64,000 nt of DNA from Methanomicrobiaceae archaeon. GTDB taxonomy: Archaea; Halobacteriota; Methanomicrobia; Methanomicrobiales; Methanomicrobiaceae. Below, piece after piece: positions 54,249 to 63,619 of the stretch. Numbering within the stretch: the stretch's first letter is position 1; every line of letters begins with the position of its first letter. The stretch spans positions 62,001 through 126,000 of the forward strand of contig JAFGWE010000032.1 of NCBI GenBank assembly GCA_016937345.1, in the 5' to 3' direction. The notes under the pieces are model-generated. The model was not told where the DNA came from and did not search any database. It worked only from the letters and a program-made list of their open reading frames with translations. A program made the position numbers and the translations under genes.

Positions 54249-57200
54249 ATGAGAAAATCTACAACGATTATTCTGTTAATGATGCTTTCGACTCTGTTCT
54301 TAGTGAATACCACGTCTGCACTTGAGGACTCTGAAGTTATACTGCAGACTGACAATGACTGGATTGTTGCAGGAGGTGCTTCTGCGACAATATCTGTTTC
54401 TGAGACTAATATGTCATGTACTATAGACAGTGTTGATTTTGAGTGCCTGCAGTCTGGTATCTATGGTGACGTAAATGCAAAAACAGTAAGTTCGTCTCCG
54501 TTTGCAACATCATTTTCATCCACAAAGAGCGGTACTGCTGATATTCAGGCAACAGTTGCATACTCTGATGACAATGGAAATGCCGGAATTGTTGTAAAAA
54601 CTATTCAGCAGAAGATTGATCATGCAGCCCCCGACTCGATTCAAAGTGTAAGCTACACAAATGAGGTCACAGTCGGAGGTGTAACCCCTATTGCAGTCAG
54701 GATGGTGGATATTTATAATAACCCTGTAGAGAGCAGATATGAGGATGAAATGAGTGAAACTCCCGAATATCTTGATCTGTACTGCAGCCCTGCCGATTCA
54801 TATCTCTATGACGGGGCTGGCTACACTCTTAATTATGACAGAATATATGTTGACTCTGAAGGTGTTTTGGAGACCGGTTATATGGTTTCAACAATATCCG
54901 GAACAAATACCTTTACGATTACTTCTCCCTACGGATTCAGGTCACAGTACAAAACAGTAACAGGAGTTGCAGATTCAGAACCGGTTTCAATAATTGCAGC
55001 CGTCAACCCTCTGAATGGCGATCCACCCTATCTCCCGGCAGACGGGGAGAGCAAATTCTACATAACATACTATCTTAAAGACGAATATGGCAATCCGGCG
55101 GGCAGCAGGAACCTTAACATAGTCAGTTCAGATCCTGAGTATCTGATTGGTGTGAGAACATCAAATTCGTATGGTGTAATCAATATATCGTACGGGCCGG
55201 TATACCAGAAAGGAGTGTACACAGTTACAGCATATTCTCTTGACAATGAATCAGTACGGGTTGAAACGGACATTCAGTTTGATAGTACAGACCCTGTCAA
55301 TATGCTTTTAACAGCAAACCCTGAGGTCATGCCGAGCAATGAGGTGGCACCTCTGAGAACATCGGCAATTCGTGCGAAGGTAATTGATGAAAGAGGAAAT
55401 CCCGTAGAGAATGAGGTTGTTTCATTTTCAATAATACATGGCTCATATCCGGTTTACCAGACTGATGATCCTTTTCTTTCTGATGCAACTGCAATAACTG
55501 ATGAAGACGGCCAGGCAATTGTCTATTTCACTTCAGGGACTTTTATTTCAGATGTATTTGATCCGGATTATGAGAATATGGGATCTGCAAGCTGTACCGT
55601 TGAGGCAGAGTGGGATACAGTTTACAAAACAATTTTAATTGAATGGAAAAATTATCCGTATCTTTCTGTTGAGACAGAGGTGAGTCCTGAAACTGTTGCT
55701 GTAAACAGGACTATTGATGTAACTGTGAGGCTTATTGGCGACGGCTGGGCTCTTCAGCCGGACCCTATTGATGTAATGCTTGCTGCTGACAGGTCGGGCA
55801 GTATGCTTACTGATTATCCTGACAGAATGGTTTCTGTAATGGATGCTATGCAGGAGTTTAACTCAGGGATGTCTGAGATGCGTGACCGGGTTGGCCTGAC
55901 GAGCTTTGGCAATGACGGAACAACGGACATTACAACCTATAGCTCCAGTTACCTGGCAGGATATGACGGCCGCCGCTATGTCTGGTTTACAGGGTGGGTC
56001 TCAGATCCGGATGATGATGATGAATATATCAGTAATCATTATCAGGCAAACGGCAGGGAGTATGATGATTATGCAACCCTGGATCTTTCACTCACATCAG
56101 ATCATATCTCGGTTGAAAGCGAAATTGATGATCTGGTTCCAATGGGTGGAACACCTATGAGAAAAGGGCTTTATCTTGCCATAAAGGAGATTGTTGATAA
56201 CGGGAGGGATGCTGCGGTAAAGGCTGTCATTTTGCTTTCCGACGGTGAATATAATACCGGCGGGGATCCTCTGGCAGAATCAAGCGGTTATGAAGAATAC
56301 GATGGTCTCACCAGTGAAGAACAAAATCTTGCCATATATGCGAAAAATAATGATATCAAAATCTACACCATAGCATATGCATTGGCTGGTTCTGAGGTAC
56401 TGGAAGAACTTGCAGATCAAAGTGGCGGGGAATACTACATTGCAGATTCTACAAATATTAATGACGTTTATCTGGAGATTGCAGGCGACCTGAGAACAGA
56501 AGCCGGTGTAAATACGCAGATGAGTCTTGATTTCAGTAATCTTGAACTGAATAATGTTTCCACACCTAATAGTGACAGTTCAATACTGCAGTATGTTTAT
56601 GAATATGATGTTTCAACAACGATTGAGAAATGGAATGAGACAAGTACTGTGATTCCGAGGTACACGATTGATGACACTGATGACTGGAGTGAGGATCAGG
56701 CACTTGAATTTGACGTAGGAACTGTGAAGCTTCTGGAAACCTGGGAGACAACATTCAGACTTAGAATCATGAGGGGGGGGAATATCAATATATTTGGCCC
56801 GGGGTCTACAATTACATTTAATAACGGGACAGATTCGCTTTCTCTTCCGGATACTTATGTGACCGCTGTTTACAATATAACCGTAACAGGAACAGAATTT
56901 AAGGACCTTTCTGTATCAGATCTTCACTCAACAAATACAGGAGAGATTACGGGCACTCTTAACCTTGAATGGACACTTTTTTACTCGGGTGAGAGTTCAG
57001 CACAGCAGAGTATGTACTACTTAAAAGAGGGTGATGGCGTGTGGATTCCCTTTAAGACAATGAGTGGTGTTTCAGGTCCCATGTCAGACAGTGTTATACA
57101 GAAAGCAACTCTTCCTGTTGGAGACCTTCCGTCAGGCGAATATAGAATCAGAGTCTATGCAAGTTCTTTAGACACCGCGGATTCGGTTTCTGAAATGACA

Positions 57201-57251
57201 CAGACTATCGGTTCCGGCAGCAGCGGTATCTCCTACATCAAAATTGAGTAA
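54249..57251 (+). CDS. Large secreted VWA-domain protein with Ig-like domains
   Basis: A 1000-residue exported protein with signal peptide (TTIILLMMLSTLFLVNTTSA). Residues 25-500 hold Ig-like or invasin-like (Big_1) domains, for example VIDERGNPVENEVVSFSI and YYLKDEYGNPAGSRNL. A von Willebrand A domain runs from about 505 to 755 with a complete MIDAS site: Asp514, Ser516, Ser518 (DRSGS), Thr635 (GGTPMRKG) and Asp665 (LSDGEYNTGG). This binds a divalent metal and a partner's acidic group. The C-terminus is another beta domain, without a PGF-CTERM or membrane helix, so anchoring must be by other contacts. It may bind the S-layer or neighbouring cells. Confidence 0.92.
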   Translation: MRKSTTIILLMMLSTLFLVNTTSALEDSEVILQTDNDWIVAGGASATISVSETNMSCTIDSVDFECLQSGIYGDVNAKTVSSSPFATSFSSTKSGTADIQATVAYSDDNGNAGIVVKTIQQKIDHAAPDSIQSVSYTNEVTVGGVTPIAVRMVDIYNNPVESRYEDEMSETPEYLDLYCSPADSYLYDGAGYTLNYDRIYVDSEGVLETGYMVSTISGTNTFTITSPYGFRSQYKTVTGVADSEPVSIIAAVNPLNGDPPYLPADGESKFYITYYLKDEYGNPAGSRNLNIVSSDPEYLIGVRTSNSYGVINISYGPVYQKGVYTVTAYSLDNESVRVETDIQFDSTDPVNMLLTANPEVMPSNEVAPLRTSAIRAKVIDERGNPVENEVVSFSIIHGSYPVYQTDDPFLSDATAITDEDGQAIVYFTSGTFISDVFDPDYENMGSASCTVEAEWDTVYKTILIEWKNYPYLSVETEVSPETVAVNRTIDVTVRLIGDGWALQPDPIDVMLAADRSGSMLTDYPDRMVSVMDAMQEFNSGMSEMRDRVGLTSFGNDGTTDITTYSSSYLAGYDGRRYVWFTGWVSDPDDDDEYISNHYQANGREYDDYATLDLSLTSDHISVESEIDDLVPMGGTPMRKGLYLAIKEIVDNGRDAAVKAVILLSDGEYNTGGDPLAESSGYEEYDGLTSEEQNLAIYAKNNDIKIYTIAYALAGSEVLEELADQSGGEYYIADSTNINDVYLEIAGDLRTEAGVNTQMSLDFSNLELNNVSTPNSDSSILQYVYEYDVSTTIEKWNETSTVIPRYTIDDTDDWSEDQALEFDVGTVKLLETWETTFRLRIMRGGNINIFGPGSTITFNNGTDSLSLPDTYVTAVYNITVTGTEFKDLSVSDLHSTNTGEITGTLNLEWTLFYSGESSAQQSMYYLKEGDGVWIPFKTMSGVSGPMSDSVIQKATLPVGDLPSGEYRIRVYASSLDTADSVSEMTQTIGSGSSGISYIKIE

Positions 57252-57308
57252 AATATAATATAACTTCTTTTCCCGGAATTATTATCCCGGCAGGATTAAA
57301 ATTAAAAG

Positions 57309-57380
57309 CGGATCCAGCGGGAATTGAACCCGCGTCTTTGGGTTCGAAGCCCAAAAGGATATCCTCTACCCTATGGATCC
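57309..57380 (-). tRNA. tRNA-Arg (UCG)
   Basis: 72 bases on the minus strand; acceptor GGATCCA pairs with TGGATCC, discriminator G. Anticodon stem TTGGG/CCCAA with loop CTTCGAA, anticodon UCG for CGA. T arm GCGGG-TTCAATT-CCCGC. It lies between the VWA gene and the ACT-domain gene. Confidence 0.95.
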
Positions 57381-57441
57381 TGTCTTAGTACATTGACTGG
57401 TCTATATAAAAAAAGTTGGTATTCCTGTATGGATATATGTC

Positions 57442-57876
57442 TTACTTAAACATCTCTGCTTTTAGTAGTTCTCCGCCGCTCTTTCTGATTCCGCGTATTG
57501 CCTCATCAACCTGATCCACGCGTAATATCAAAACTGCGGCGTCCTTTCCTGAATATGCGTATGCATATTCAATATTTATTTCTGAATTTCCAAGAATTTT
57601 TGCTGTCTCATAAAGACCTCCGGGCTCATCTTTCATATTAACTGCGATTACATCAGTAAAAGAGACCATGAAACCAAGATGTGCAAGTTTTTCAAGTGCA
57701 GGTGCAGGTTTATCCACTAAAAGACGCACAACACCAAATCCTTTTGACTCTGCTATTGAAAAGGCGAAGATGTTTATCTTCTCCTCTTCAAGTGCCTTTG
57801 CAATCGCTGCAAGACGTCCCGGTTTATTCTCTGAAAAGACCGAGATCTGTTTTATAATGAAATCCTTTGTGTCCAT
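57442..57876 (-). CDS. Tandem ACT-domain regulatory protein
   Basis: A 144-residue protein made of two ACT domains (IKQISVFSENKPGRLAAIAK and VIAVNMKDEPGGLYETAKIL). ACT domains bind amino acids. Its ATG directly follows the stop of the ligase gene 57877-59181, so the three genes form one unit. In this context it probably senses an aromatic or branched amino acid and controls the ligases or the aromatic-acid pathway; that link is inferred from gene order. Confidence 0.9.
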   Translation of the reverse strand: MDTKDFIIKQISVFSENKPGRLAAIAKALEEEKINIFAFSIAESKGFGVVRLLVDKPAPALEKLAHLGFMVSFTDVIAVNMKDEPGGLYETAKILGNSEINIEYAYAYSGKDAAVLILRVDQVDEAIRGIRKSGGELLKAEMFK

Positions 57877-59181
57877 TTAGATATTCCTCCTGTCAATTAC
57901 CCTCTTTGCCTTGCCCTCAAATCTCGGGAGTGAATTCGGTGCCATTATCTCGACACCGCAACTTACGTTGAGGGAATTTTTGAGTATATGAGATACTTTT
58001 CTCTTTATGTCCATTAAATCATTGATCTTATCGGAGAATGACTCCTGCTTTAATTCAACCTGAACAGTCATATTATCAAGAGTGCCTTCTCTTTCAACGA
58101 TAATCATAAAATGCTGGCCGGAAACCTCTGAAATTCCTAAAAGTGCATGCTCAACCTGTGAGGGGAATACATTGATTCCTCTTATAATCAGCATATCATC
58201 CACTCTTCCACTTAAACGGTCGATTCTTGGATGAGTCCTTCCACACGGGCATACAGATTCATCAAGACATGTGATATCTCCGATACGGTACCTTATCATC
58301 GGAAGTGCTTCTTTCTGAAGAATTGTCATCACAAGCTCTCCCTTCTCGCCGGCAGGAAGGTTTTCTCCTGTTTCAGGGTCTATAATCTCTGTATATGCTA
58401 TATCTCCCCAGATATGGATTCCATTCTGCTCCAAACATTCGGTAAACATAGGCCCGGAGATTTCTGATGTGCCGAATATGTTGTATGCCGAAATTCCCAT
58501 CTCCTTTTGCAGATACTCTCTCATCTGCTCAGACCATGGTTCTGCACCCAGAATTGCAGTTTTGAGTTCTGTATCATTTTTGATTGAGATTCCCATCTTC
58601 TCTGCAACATCACCCATATGGTTTAAGTAGGAAGGTGTGCAGGCGATTGCTGTCACATTTAAGTCCTGCATCAGTTCAATCTGCCTTTCAGTGTTTCCGA
58701 CACTTGTGGGAACTACTGTTGCGCCTATCTTTTCTGCACCGTAATGAAGGCCGAGACCGCCTGTAAAAAGGCCGTATCCGTACGACACCTGCATGACGTC
58801 CCCTCTTCCCAGACCGCATGCTGTTAGGGAGCGGGCTAAAGACTGTGTCCAGAGGTCAAGATCTTTCTGTGTATACCCGACAACAGTGGGTTTTCCTGTT
58901 GTTCCCGAGGAGACATGATATCTGACAAGCTCCTCTGTTGATGATGTGAAGATCTTGTTTGGATAGTTGTCCCTAAGGTCGGTTTTGTACATGAAGGGCA
59001 GTTTTTTTACGTCTTCAAGTGATTTTATGTCATCCGGATGAACATTCTGCTCTTTCATCCTTCTGTGATAAAAATCCGAAAAGCTGTAAAGTCTGTACAC
59101 AAGTGTTTTTAAATATCTGTACTGGAGTTTCTTTAACTCCAAAACAGGCATCTCCTCAATTCTTGGATCCCAGGCTCTCAA
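57877..59181 (-). CDS. paaK: Phenylacetate-CoA ligase-like enzyme, copy 1
   Basis: An adenylate-forming CoA ligase of 434 residues. The ATP motif is YHVSSGTTGKPTVVGYT, the acid-binding FGTSEISGP follows, and the C-terminal hinge lysine region is present (LPRFEGKAKRVIDRR). In methanogens these enzymes usually activate aryl acids, linked to indolepyruvate ferredoxin oxidoreductase and aromatic amino-acid synthesis or breakdown. The product overlaps the upstream ligase by four bases (ATGA). Substrate specificity is not readable from sequence. Confidence 0.93.
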   Translation of the reverse strand: MRAWDPRIEEMPVLELKKLQYRYLKTLVYRLYSFSDFYHRRMKEQNVHPDDIKSLEDVKKLPFMYKTDLRDNYPNKIFTSSTEELVRYHVSSGTTGKPTVVGYTQKDLDLWTQSLARSLTACGLGRGDVMQVSYGYGLFTGGLGLHYGAEKIGATVVPTSVGNTERQIELMQDLNVTAIACTPSYLNHMGDVAEKMGISIKNDTELKTAILGAEPWSEQMREYLQKEMGISAYNIFGTSEISGPMFTECLEQNGIHIWGDIAYTEIIDPETGENLPAGEKGELVMTILQKEALPMIRYRIGDITCLDESVCPCGRTHPRIDRLSGRVDDMLIIRGINVFPSQVEHALLGISEVSGQHFMIIVEREGTLDNMTVQVELKQESFSDKINDLMDIKRKVSHILKNSLNVSCGVEIMAPNSLPRFEGKAKRVIDRRNI

Positions 59182-60470
59182 AATTTATCGCCTCTTTTGT
59201 CAATTACTCGCTTTGCTTTCCCCTCAAATCTCGGAAGAGATTCAGGTTCCACAAGTGAAACCTTTGTTCTGAGGTTTAAAAGCTCTTTTAGAGAGTGAAT
59301 TATTTTTTTCTGTATTCTTTCAAGGTCTGATAATTCGCCTTTGAAAAATTCTCTTTTTATCTCGACATCAATTGTCATCTCATCCAGATGATTTATCCTG
59401 TCGACATAGACCATAAACTGATCACCCACTTCAGGTATCGAGCGTAAAACATGCTCTATCTGTGAGGGAAATACATTAATACCCCTTATTACAAGCATGT
59501 CGTCGCTTCTTCCGGTGAGTCTTGCAATTTTTGGTCCGCGTCCGCAGGGGCATTCATCCTCAAGAATCATTGTGATATCGCCTGTTCTGTATCGCAGAAG
59601 AGGCATTGCCTCTTTTACAAGCGGTGTAACAACAAGTTCACCTTTCTGTCCCGGTTCAAGGACTTCTTCTGTATCAGGATCAATTATCTCAATAAAGTAT
59701 GAATCATGCCAGAAATGAAGTCCGTTTCTCTCTTTACATTCAAATGCCGCACCGGGACCGTACATCTCGCTCATTCCGTATGAATCGTATGCAGTAACGC
59801 CCAGTTTCTCCTCAAGAATTCCCCTCATGTTATCAGACCAGGGTTCTGCACCAAACATTCCGGTTCTTAATGATTCAAGCTCTGTGCCCATTGCCTCTGC
59901 AACCTCTGAAAGGTGCATCGCATAACTGGGTGTGCAGTGAAGTGCGGTGACGCCAAAGTCGTCTATCATCTCTATCTGACGCTTTGTATTTCCTGTTCCG
60001 CTTGGAATTACAGTCATGCCAATTTTTTCAGCGCCGTAATGAAATCCGAGGCCGCCTGTAAAAAGGCCGTAATTAACTGCGTTTTGAAAGGTATCATCGG
60101 CAGTAAGACCTACCATTGTCAAATTTCTTGCAATGAGTTCAGACCAGTTGTCAAGATCCTGCCTTGTATATCCGACAACGGTGGGCTTTCCGGTCGTTCC
60201 TGATGTTGTGTGAATTCTTACAATCTCTTTTTTGGGAACAGCGAGAAATCCAAAAGGATACCCCCCCTGAAGGTCGGTCTTTTTTGTTAAAGGAAGTTTA
60301 TGTATATCTTCCGTTTTTCTGATATCGTCTGAAGAGATGTTTGAATTATTCAGCAGTTTTTTATAGAAAGGTATTTTTTCTGCCTGTGTTATTGTCCACT
60401 TAAGGCGCTTTATCTGGAGTTTCTCCAGTTTATCCCCTTTAAGCGTCTCTGTTTCTTTGTTCCAGAACAT
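59178..60470 (-). CDS. paaK: Phenylacetate-CoA ligase-like enzyme, copy 2
   Basis: 430 residues, paralogue of copy 1 by tandem duplication: IHTTSGTTGKPTVVGYT, YDSYGMSEMYGPG and LPRFEGKAKRVIDKR are shared, and the two align over their length. Differences near the substrate pocket (YGMSEMYGPG against FGTSEISGP) suggest different aryl acids. It is first in the unit paaK-paaK-ACT. A perfect small palindrome-like tract lies just before it (ATAGTATGTTATGCTATAGC). Confidence 0.93.
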   Translation of the reverse strand: MFWNKETETLKGDKLEKLQIKRLKWTITQAEKIPFYKKLLNNSNISSDDIRKTEDIHKLPLTKKTDLQGGYPFGFLAVPKKEIVRIHTTSGTTGKPTVVGYTRQDLDNWSELIARNLTMVGLTADDTFQNAVNYGLFTGGLGFHYGAEKIGMTVIPSGTGNTKRQIEMIDDFGVTALHCTPSYAMHLSEVAEAMGTELESLRTGMFGAEPWSDNMRGILEEKLGVTAYDSYGMSEMYGPGAAFECKERNGLHFWHDSYFIEIIDPDTEEVLEPGQKGELVVTPLVKEAMPLLRYRTGDITMILEDECPCGRGPKIARLTGRSDDMLVIRGINVFPSQIEHVLRSIPEVGDQFMVYVDRINHLDEMTIDVEIKREFFKGELSDLERIQKKIIHSLKELLNLRTKVSLVEPESLPRFEGKAKRVIDKRGDKF

Positions 60471-60616
60471 GAAAGCTCATAGTATGTTATGCTATAGCAT
60501 GGCATGAAGGTTGTGGTATTGTTAAAAAGAAGCAATATTTTAAGCTGTAATCAGAAAAACCTGTTTGTTCTTCTTATTTTTCCAAATCAGCAATATCTGG
60601 TTTTTTTCAGAAGTTC

Positions 60617-60626
60617 TTTATATTAA
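60617..60626 (+). promoter_or_regulatory. TATA box, leaderless ABC-binding-protein transcript
   Basis: TTTATATTAA centred about 26 bases before the ATG at 60647, so transcription probably starts at or next to the start codon. No Shine-Dalgarno sequence precedes this ATG. Confidence 0.55.
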
Positions 60627-60646
60627 TTTAACCCAAAATTGTCTGT

Positions 60647-61456
60647 ATGGACAAAAAGATTCTGGCTGCATTTCTTCTGATTGTAGCTGTTTTTGCAGTC
60701 GCATTTGCAGGCTGTACCGGCGCAGATAAATCTGCTCCTGCTGATGAGACGGTTGATGTTATTGTTGTTGAAGAAAAACCCCTTTATATTGTAGGTATTG
60801 ACGGAGAGTATCCTCCATATTCATATATTGACAGTGACGGCAATGCACAGGGTTTTGACGTTGATTCTGTAAAGTGGATAGCTGACAAGATGGGCTTTGA
60901 GGTTAAGGTTCAGGCTATGGCATGGGATGGTATTATTCCTTCACTTAACGCCGGCAAAATTGACATGGTCTACTCAGGTATGACAATTACAGATGAGCGT
61001 TTAGAAAAGGTCAATTTCTCAACACCTTACTGGGTTGCAAATCAGGGTGTTGCTGTAAGGAACGGCTCCACTGTTACAATGGATGATTTAAAGGCAGGAA
61101 AAGTTGTTATTGGCACACAGAGAGGATGCACTGCGGCAGACTGGATCACAGCAAATCTTATTGATACAGGTCTTATGACTAAAGACAACCTCAAGCTTTA
61201 TGATAATTTTGCTCTTGCAATTTCAGATCTTGAAAATGAACGTGTGGATGCTGCTATGTATGACACACCTGTTGTAATTGAGTCAATCGAGGGTAAGGAT
61301 ATTGTAAAACTCGGTACAATTGAGACCAATGAAGAGTACGGTATTGCAATCAGAAAGGCTGATGTCGAGCTCTTAAACACAATGAACGAGGGTCTTGACG
61401 CATTAATGGCAGATCCTTACTGGCAGGAATTAATTGTAAAATACAAACTTGCCTGA
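60647..61456 (+). CDS. Polar amino-acid ABC transporter substrate-binding lipoprotein
   Basis: A 269-residue solute-binding protein of the SBP_bac_3 family. The signal peptide ends in lipobox FAGC (Cys23). The amino-acid-binding signature is VGIDGEYPPYSYIDSDG, followed by GFDVDSVKWIADKMGF and the hinge TGTQRGC-like region (VVIGTQRGCTAADW). It binds a polar amino acid outside the cell and delivers it to the permease. The matching permease (62951) and ATPase (63620) are on the other strand beyond a propeller gene. It appears leaderless. Confidence 0.94.
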   Translation: MDKKILAAFLLIVAVFAVAFAGCTGADKSAPADETVDVIVVEEKPLYIVGIDGEYPPYSYIDSDGNAQGFDVDSVKWIADKMGFEVKVQAMAWDGIIPSLNAGKIDMVYSGMTITDERLEKVNFSTPYWVANQGVAVRNGSTVTMDDLKAGKVVIGTQRGCTAADWITANLIDTGLMTKDNLKLYDNFALAISDLENERVDAAMYDTPVVIESIEGKDIVKLGTIETNEEYGIAIRKADVELLNTMNEGLDALMADPYWQELIVKYKLA

Positions 61457-61608
61457 ATTCCACAATTATTTTTTTTGTTTAATTTTTAATTTTCTTGAGG
61501 TAATCAGAGATATATCTGAAAATTGTTTTTTGAATCTTTACAGAACTGCCTACATCAATGATAAAACACTGAAATGAAATAGTGTAATGAATTTAAAAAA
61601 AATTAGGC

Positions 61609-62820
61609 TTATTCTTTAATTTTCTTCATAAGAATAACTGAAAGTGATATTCCAAGGATTCCAATAATAACTGAAAAACCGGGTGATGATTCAGATGAAT
61701 TATTGCCGGCGGTTTGATTCTCCTCTGCAAAGTAAAGTGTTTCCTTAAATGACGGGAAAACGGATTTTGTCCAGATAATTTTTTCTCCGTCAATACATGC
61801 TTTTGATAATGAATCTGCAACTTTAATCACTGATGCATCTTCAGTAAGCGGGTCTAGAAGAATAATATCAGATTCTGTTTCGCTCTTTAAATATCCCCAT
61901 CCGACATTTTCACCGTCTGTAAAAGGTGATATTATTGAAGCCTTCTTTTCATCCTTTGTGAGAGTGTCTGTAAAATTACCGGTTATCGGGTTTATTAGCC
62001 TTGTTTCACCACTGGAGATTGTATAAAGATATGGTTCAGTATATATTCCCTTATCATCTCCCTCAAAAATCCCCAGATGCTTGAAATATATAAGGTAATC
62101 TCCTGACAGATCAAAATCCATTACATTTGATCCAGATTCATTTCCATATTCTGATTTAAAAATGAGGGTGTCTTTTCCTGAATAAATGTTGTATATGTGA
62201 ACTCCGTCTGAGTTACTATATCCTATATTTTCGTTATCATAATCGATATCTGCCGGATCTTCAGGAGAAATATTTAAAATCCGTGTGTTCTCTTCTGTTT
62301 TGATATTATATATACTGAAATTCGTTTCAAATGAATCTGAAGGTGTTTCGGACCATAATATTGTATCGCCTGAAATTTTAGGCCAATCTGCATTTTCAGG
62401 AAGATTGAGCGCTGTAATAATGTTTTCCCGGATATTCATCAGATATAAGGTATTGGGCTTTGATTTTGCCTCTAATTCACCGAAACCAGATGTCTGTGTT
62501 TCAACCCATACTGCATAATCTCCTGATATGTCACTGCCCGTCATTGTCATCCCGGGTGAAGGAATGCCTGCGGTTTTCAGACTGCCTGACTGTGTGTCAT
62601 AAAGATGCACCCTGTTTGATGACTGATCCATGGAGAGCTCTGATGATGTCAGAAATAAAATATAATCTCCGGAGATATCTATACTGATTACCGAGCTGTT
62701 ATCCGGAGAATAGATCTCTTTCTGATCCCAGTTTGTTTCTGCTGCTGCCGGTGAAACCGTCAGAAAAAGGCTGATTATTAAAAATGATGTGAATAAATAT
62801 TTGCTGTATTTATTTTTCAT
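61609..62820 (-). CDS. Surface beta-propeller protein with PGF-CTERM anchor
   Basis: A 403-residue exported protein with signal peptide (LFTSFLIISLFLTVSPAAA). The body has repeated TolB/WD-like blades with the pattern I-S/D-G-D-Y-x-V/I-W/Y (ISGDYILFLTSSE, ISGDYAVWVETQ, ISGDTILWSETP, LSGDYLIYFKHL). The tail SSPGFSVIIGILGI and a basic end form a PGF-CTERM sorting signal. It lies between the solute-binding protein and the permease genes of the ABC transporter. The ligand is unknown. Confidence 0.9.
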   Translation of the reverse strand: MKNKYSKYLFTSFLIISLFLTVSPAAAETNWDQKEIYSPDNSSVISIDISGDYILFLTSSELSMDQSSNRVHLYDTQSGSLKTAGIPSPGMTMTGSDISGDYAVWVETQTSGFGELEAKSKPNTLYLMNIRENIITALNLPENADWPKISGDTILWSETPSDSFETNFSIYNIKTEENTRILNISPEDPADIDYDNENIGYSNSDGVHIYNIYSGKDTLIFKSEYGNESGSNVMDFDLSGDYLIYFKHLGIFEGDDKGIYTEPYLYTISSGETRLINPITGNFTDTLTKDEKKASIISPFTDGENVGWGYLKSETESDIILLDPLTEDASVIKVADSLSKACIDGEKIIWTKSVFPSFKETLYFAEENQTAGNNSSESSPGFSVIIGILGISLSVILMKKIKE

Positions 62821-62950
62821 ATCAAAGTATCAATCACAAAGCTATAAAAAACCTAAACTTTTCTTTTTAATATTGCTCGATTGAGCAGTTTTGTTCTGAT
62901 TAAGCCTGAAATATCTGAAAGGGCAAAAAAACTTTTTTTATATTCTGTTT

Positions 62951-63613
62951 TTATCTTCCCTGTGTTCCGGGGATTGCAAGTTTCTTTTCAAGTGCATTTG
63001 CACCAACTGTTGTAATTGTGACAAGAGCAAGATAGATAATTCCTATCATTATGAATACGTCCGGCTCAAAATATTTTGAAAATATAAGTTTTCCTGCACC
63101 AGTAAGCTCTATTAATGTAATCATGTATGCAAGTGAGGAGTATTTTATCAGATAAATAAACTCATTTGAAAGTCCGGGAATTGCCCGTCTCATCGCCTGA
63201 GGAAGAACTACATGGCGTATTGCCTGAATTCTTGTCATTCCAAGTGCACTTGCTGCAATCATCTGCCCCTCTTTTACTGAAAGAATGGCTCCCCGTATGT
63301 ATTCTGAGTTATAGGCGCTGTTGCAGCAGATAAATCCTATGACCGATGCCAGGAGGGCGGATAAGTAGATACCAACCGAAGGAAGACCGAAATAGAGGAT
63401 AAACAGGAGAAGTATAAGTGGGCATCCTTTGATGAACCCTACAAAGAACCTGCAGAACAGATTAACAAAAAAACCTCCGTAAACTCTGCCGACTGCAAGA
63501 AGCGTGCCAAATAAAAGACCAAATGGTGCGGAAAGAATTATCAGCTTAAGGGTTACCAGAAGGCCTTCCCACAGCGCCGGAAGAAGTATGTTAATTAAAA
63601 AATCCGCATCCAT
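62951..63613 (-). CDS. Polar amino-acid ABC transporter permease (HisM-like)
   Basis: A 220-residue permease with five membrane helices. The EAA loop of amino-acid permeases reads AASALGMTRIQAIRHVVLPQAMRRAIPGL (shown in parts: ALGMTRIQAIRHVV and PQAMRRAIPG). It pairs with the ATPase encoded six bases upstream. Together with the binding protein at 60647 it makes an importer. The opening DADFLINILLPALWEGLLVT is normal. Confidence 0.95.
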   Translation of the reverse strand: MDADFLINILLPALWEGLLVTLKLIILSAPFGLLFGTLLAVGRVYGGFFVNLFCRFFVGFIKGCPLILLLFILYFGLPSVGIYLSALLASVIGFICCNSAYNSEYIRGAILSVKEGQMIAASALGMTRIQAIRHVVLPQAMRRAIPGLSNEFIYLIKYSSLAYMITLIELTGAGKLIFSKYFEPDVFIMIGIIYLALVTITTVGANALEKKLAIPGTQGR

Positions 63614-63619
63614 TTATTA

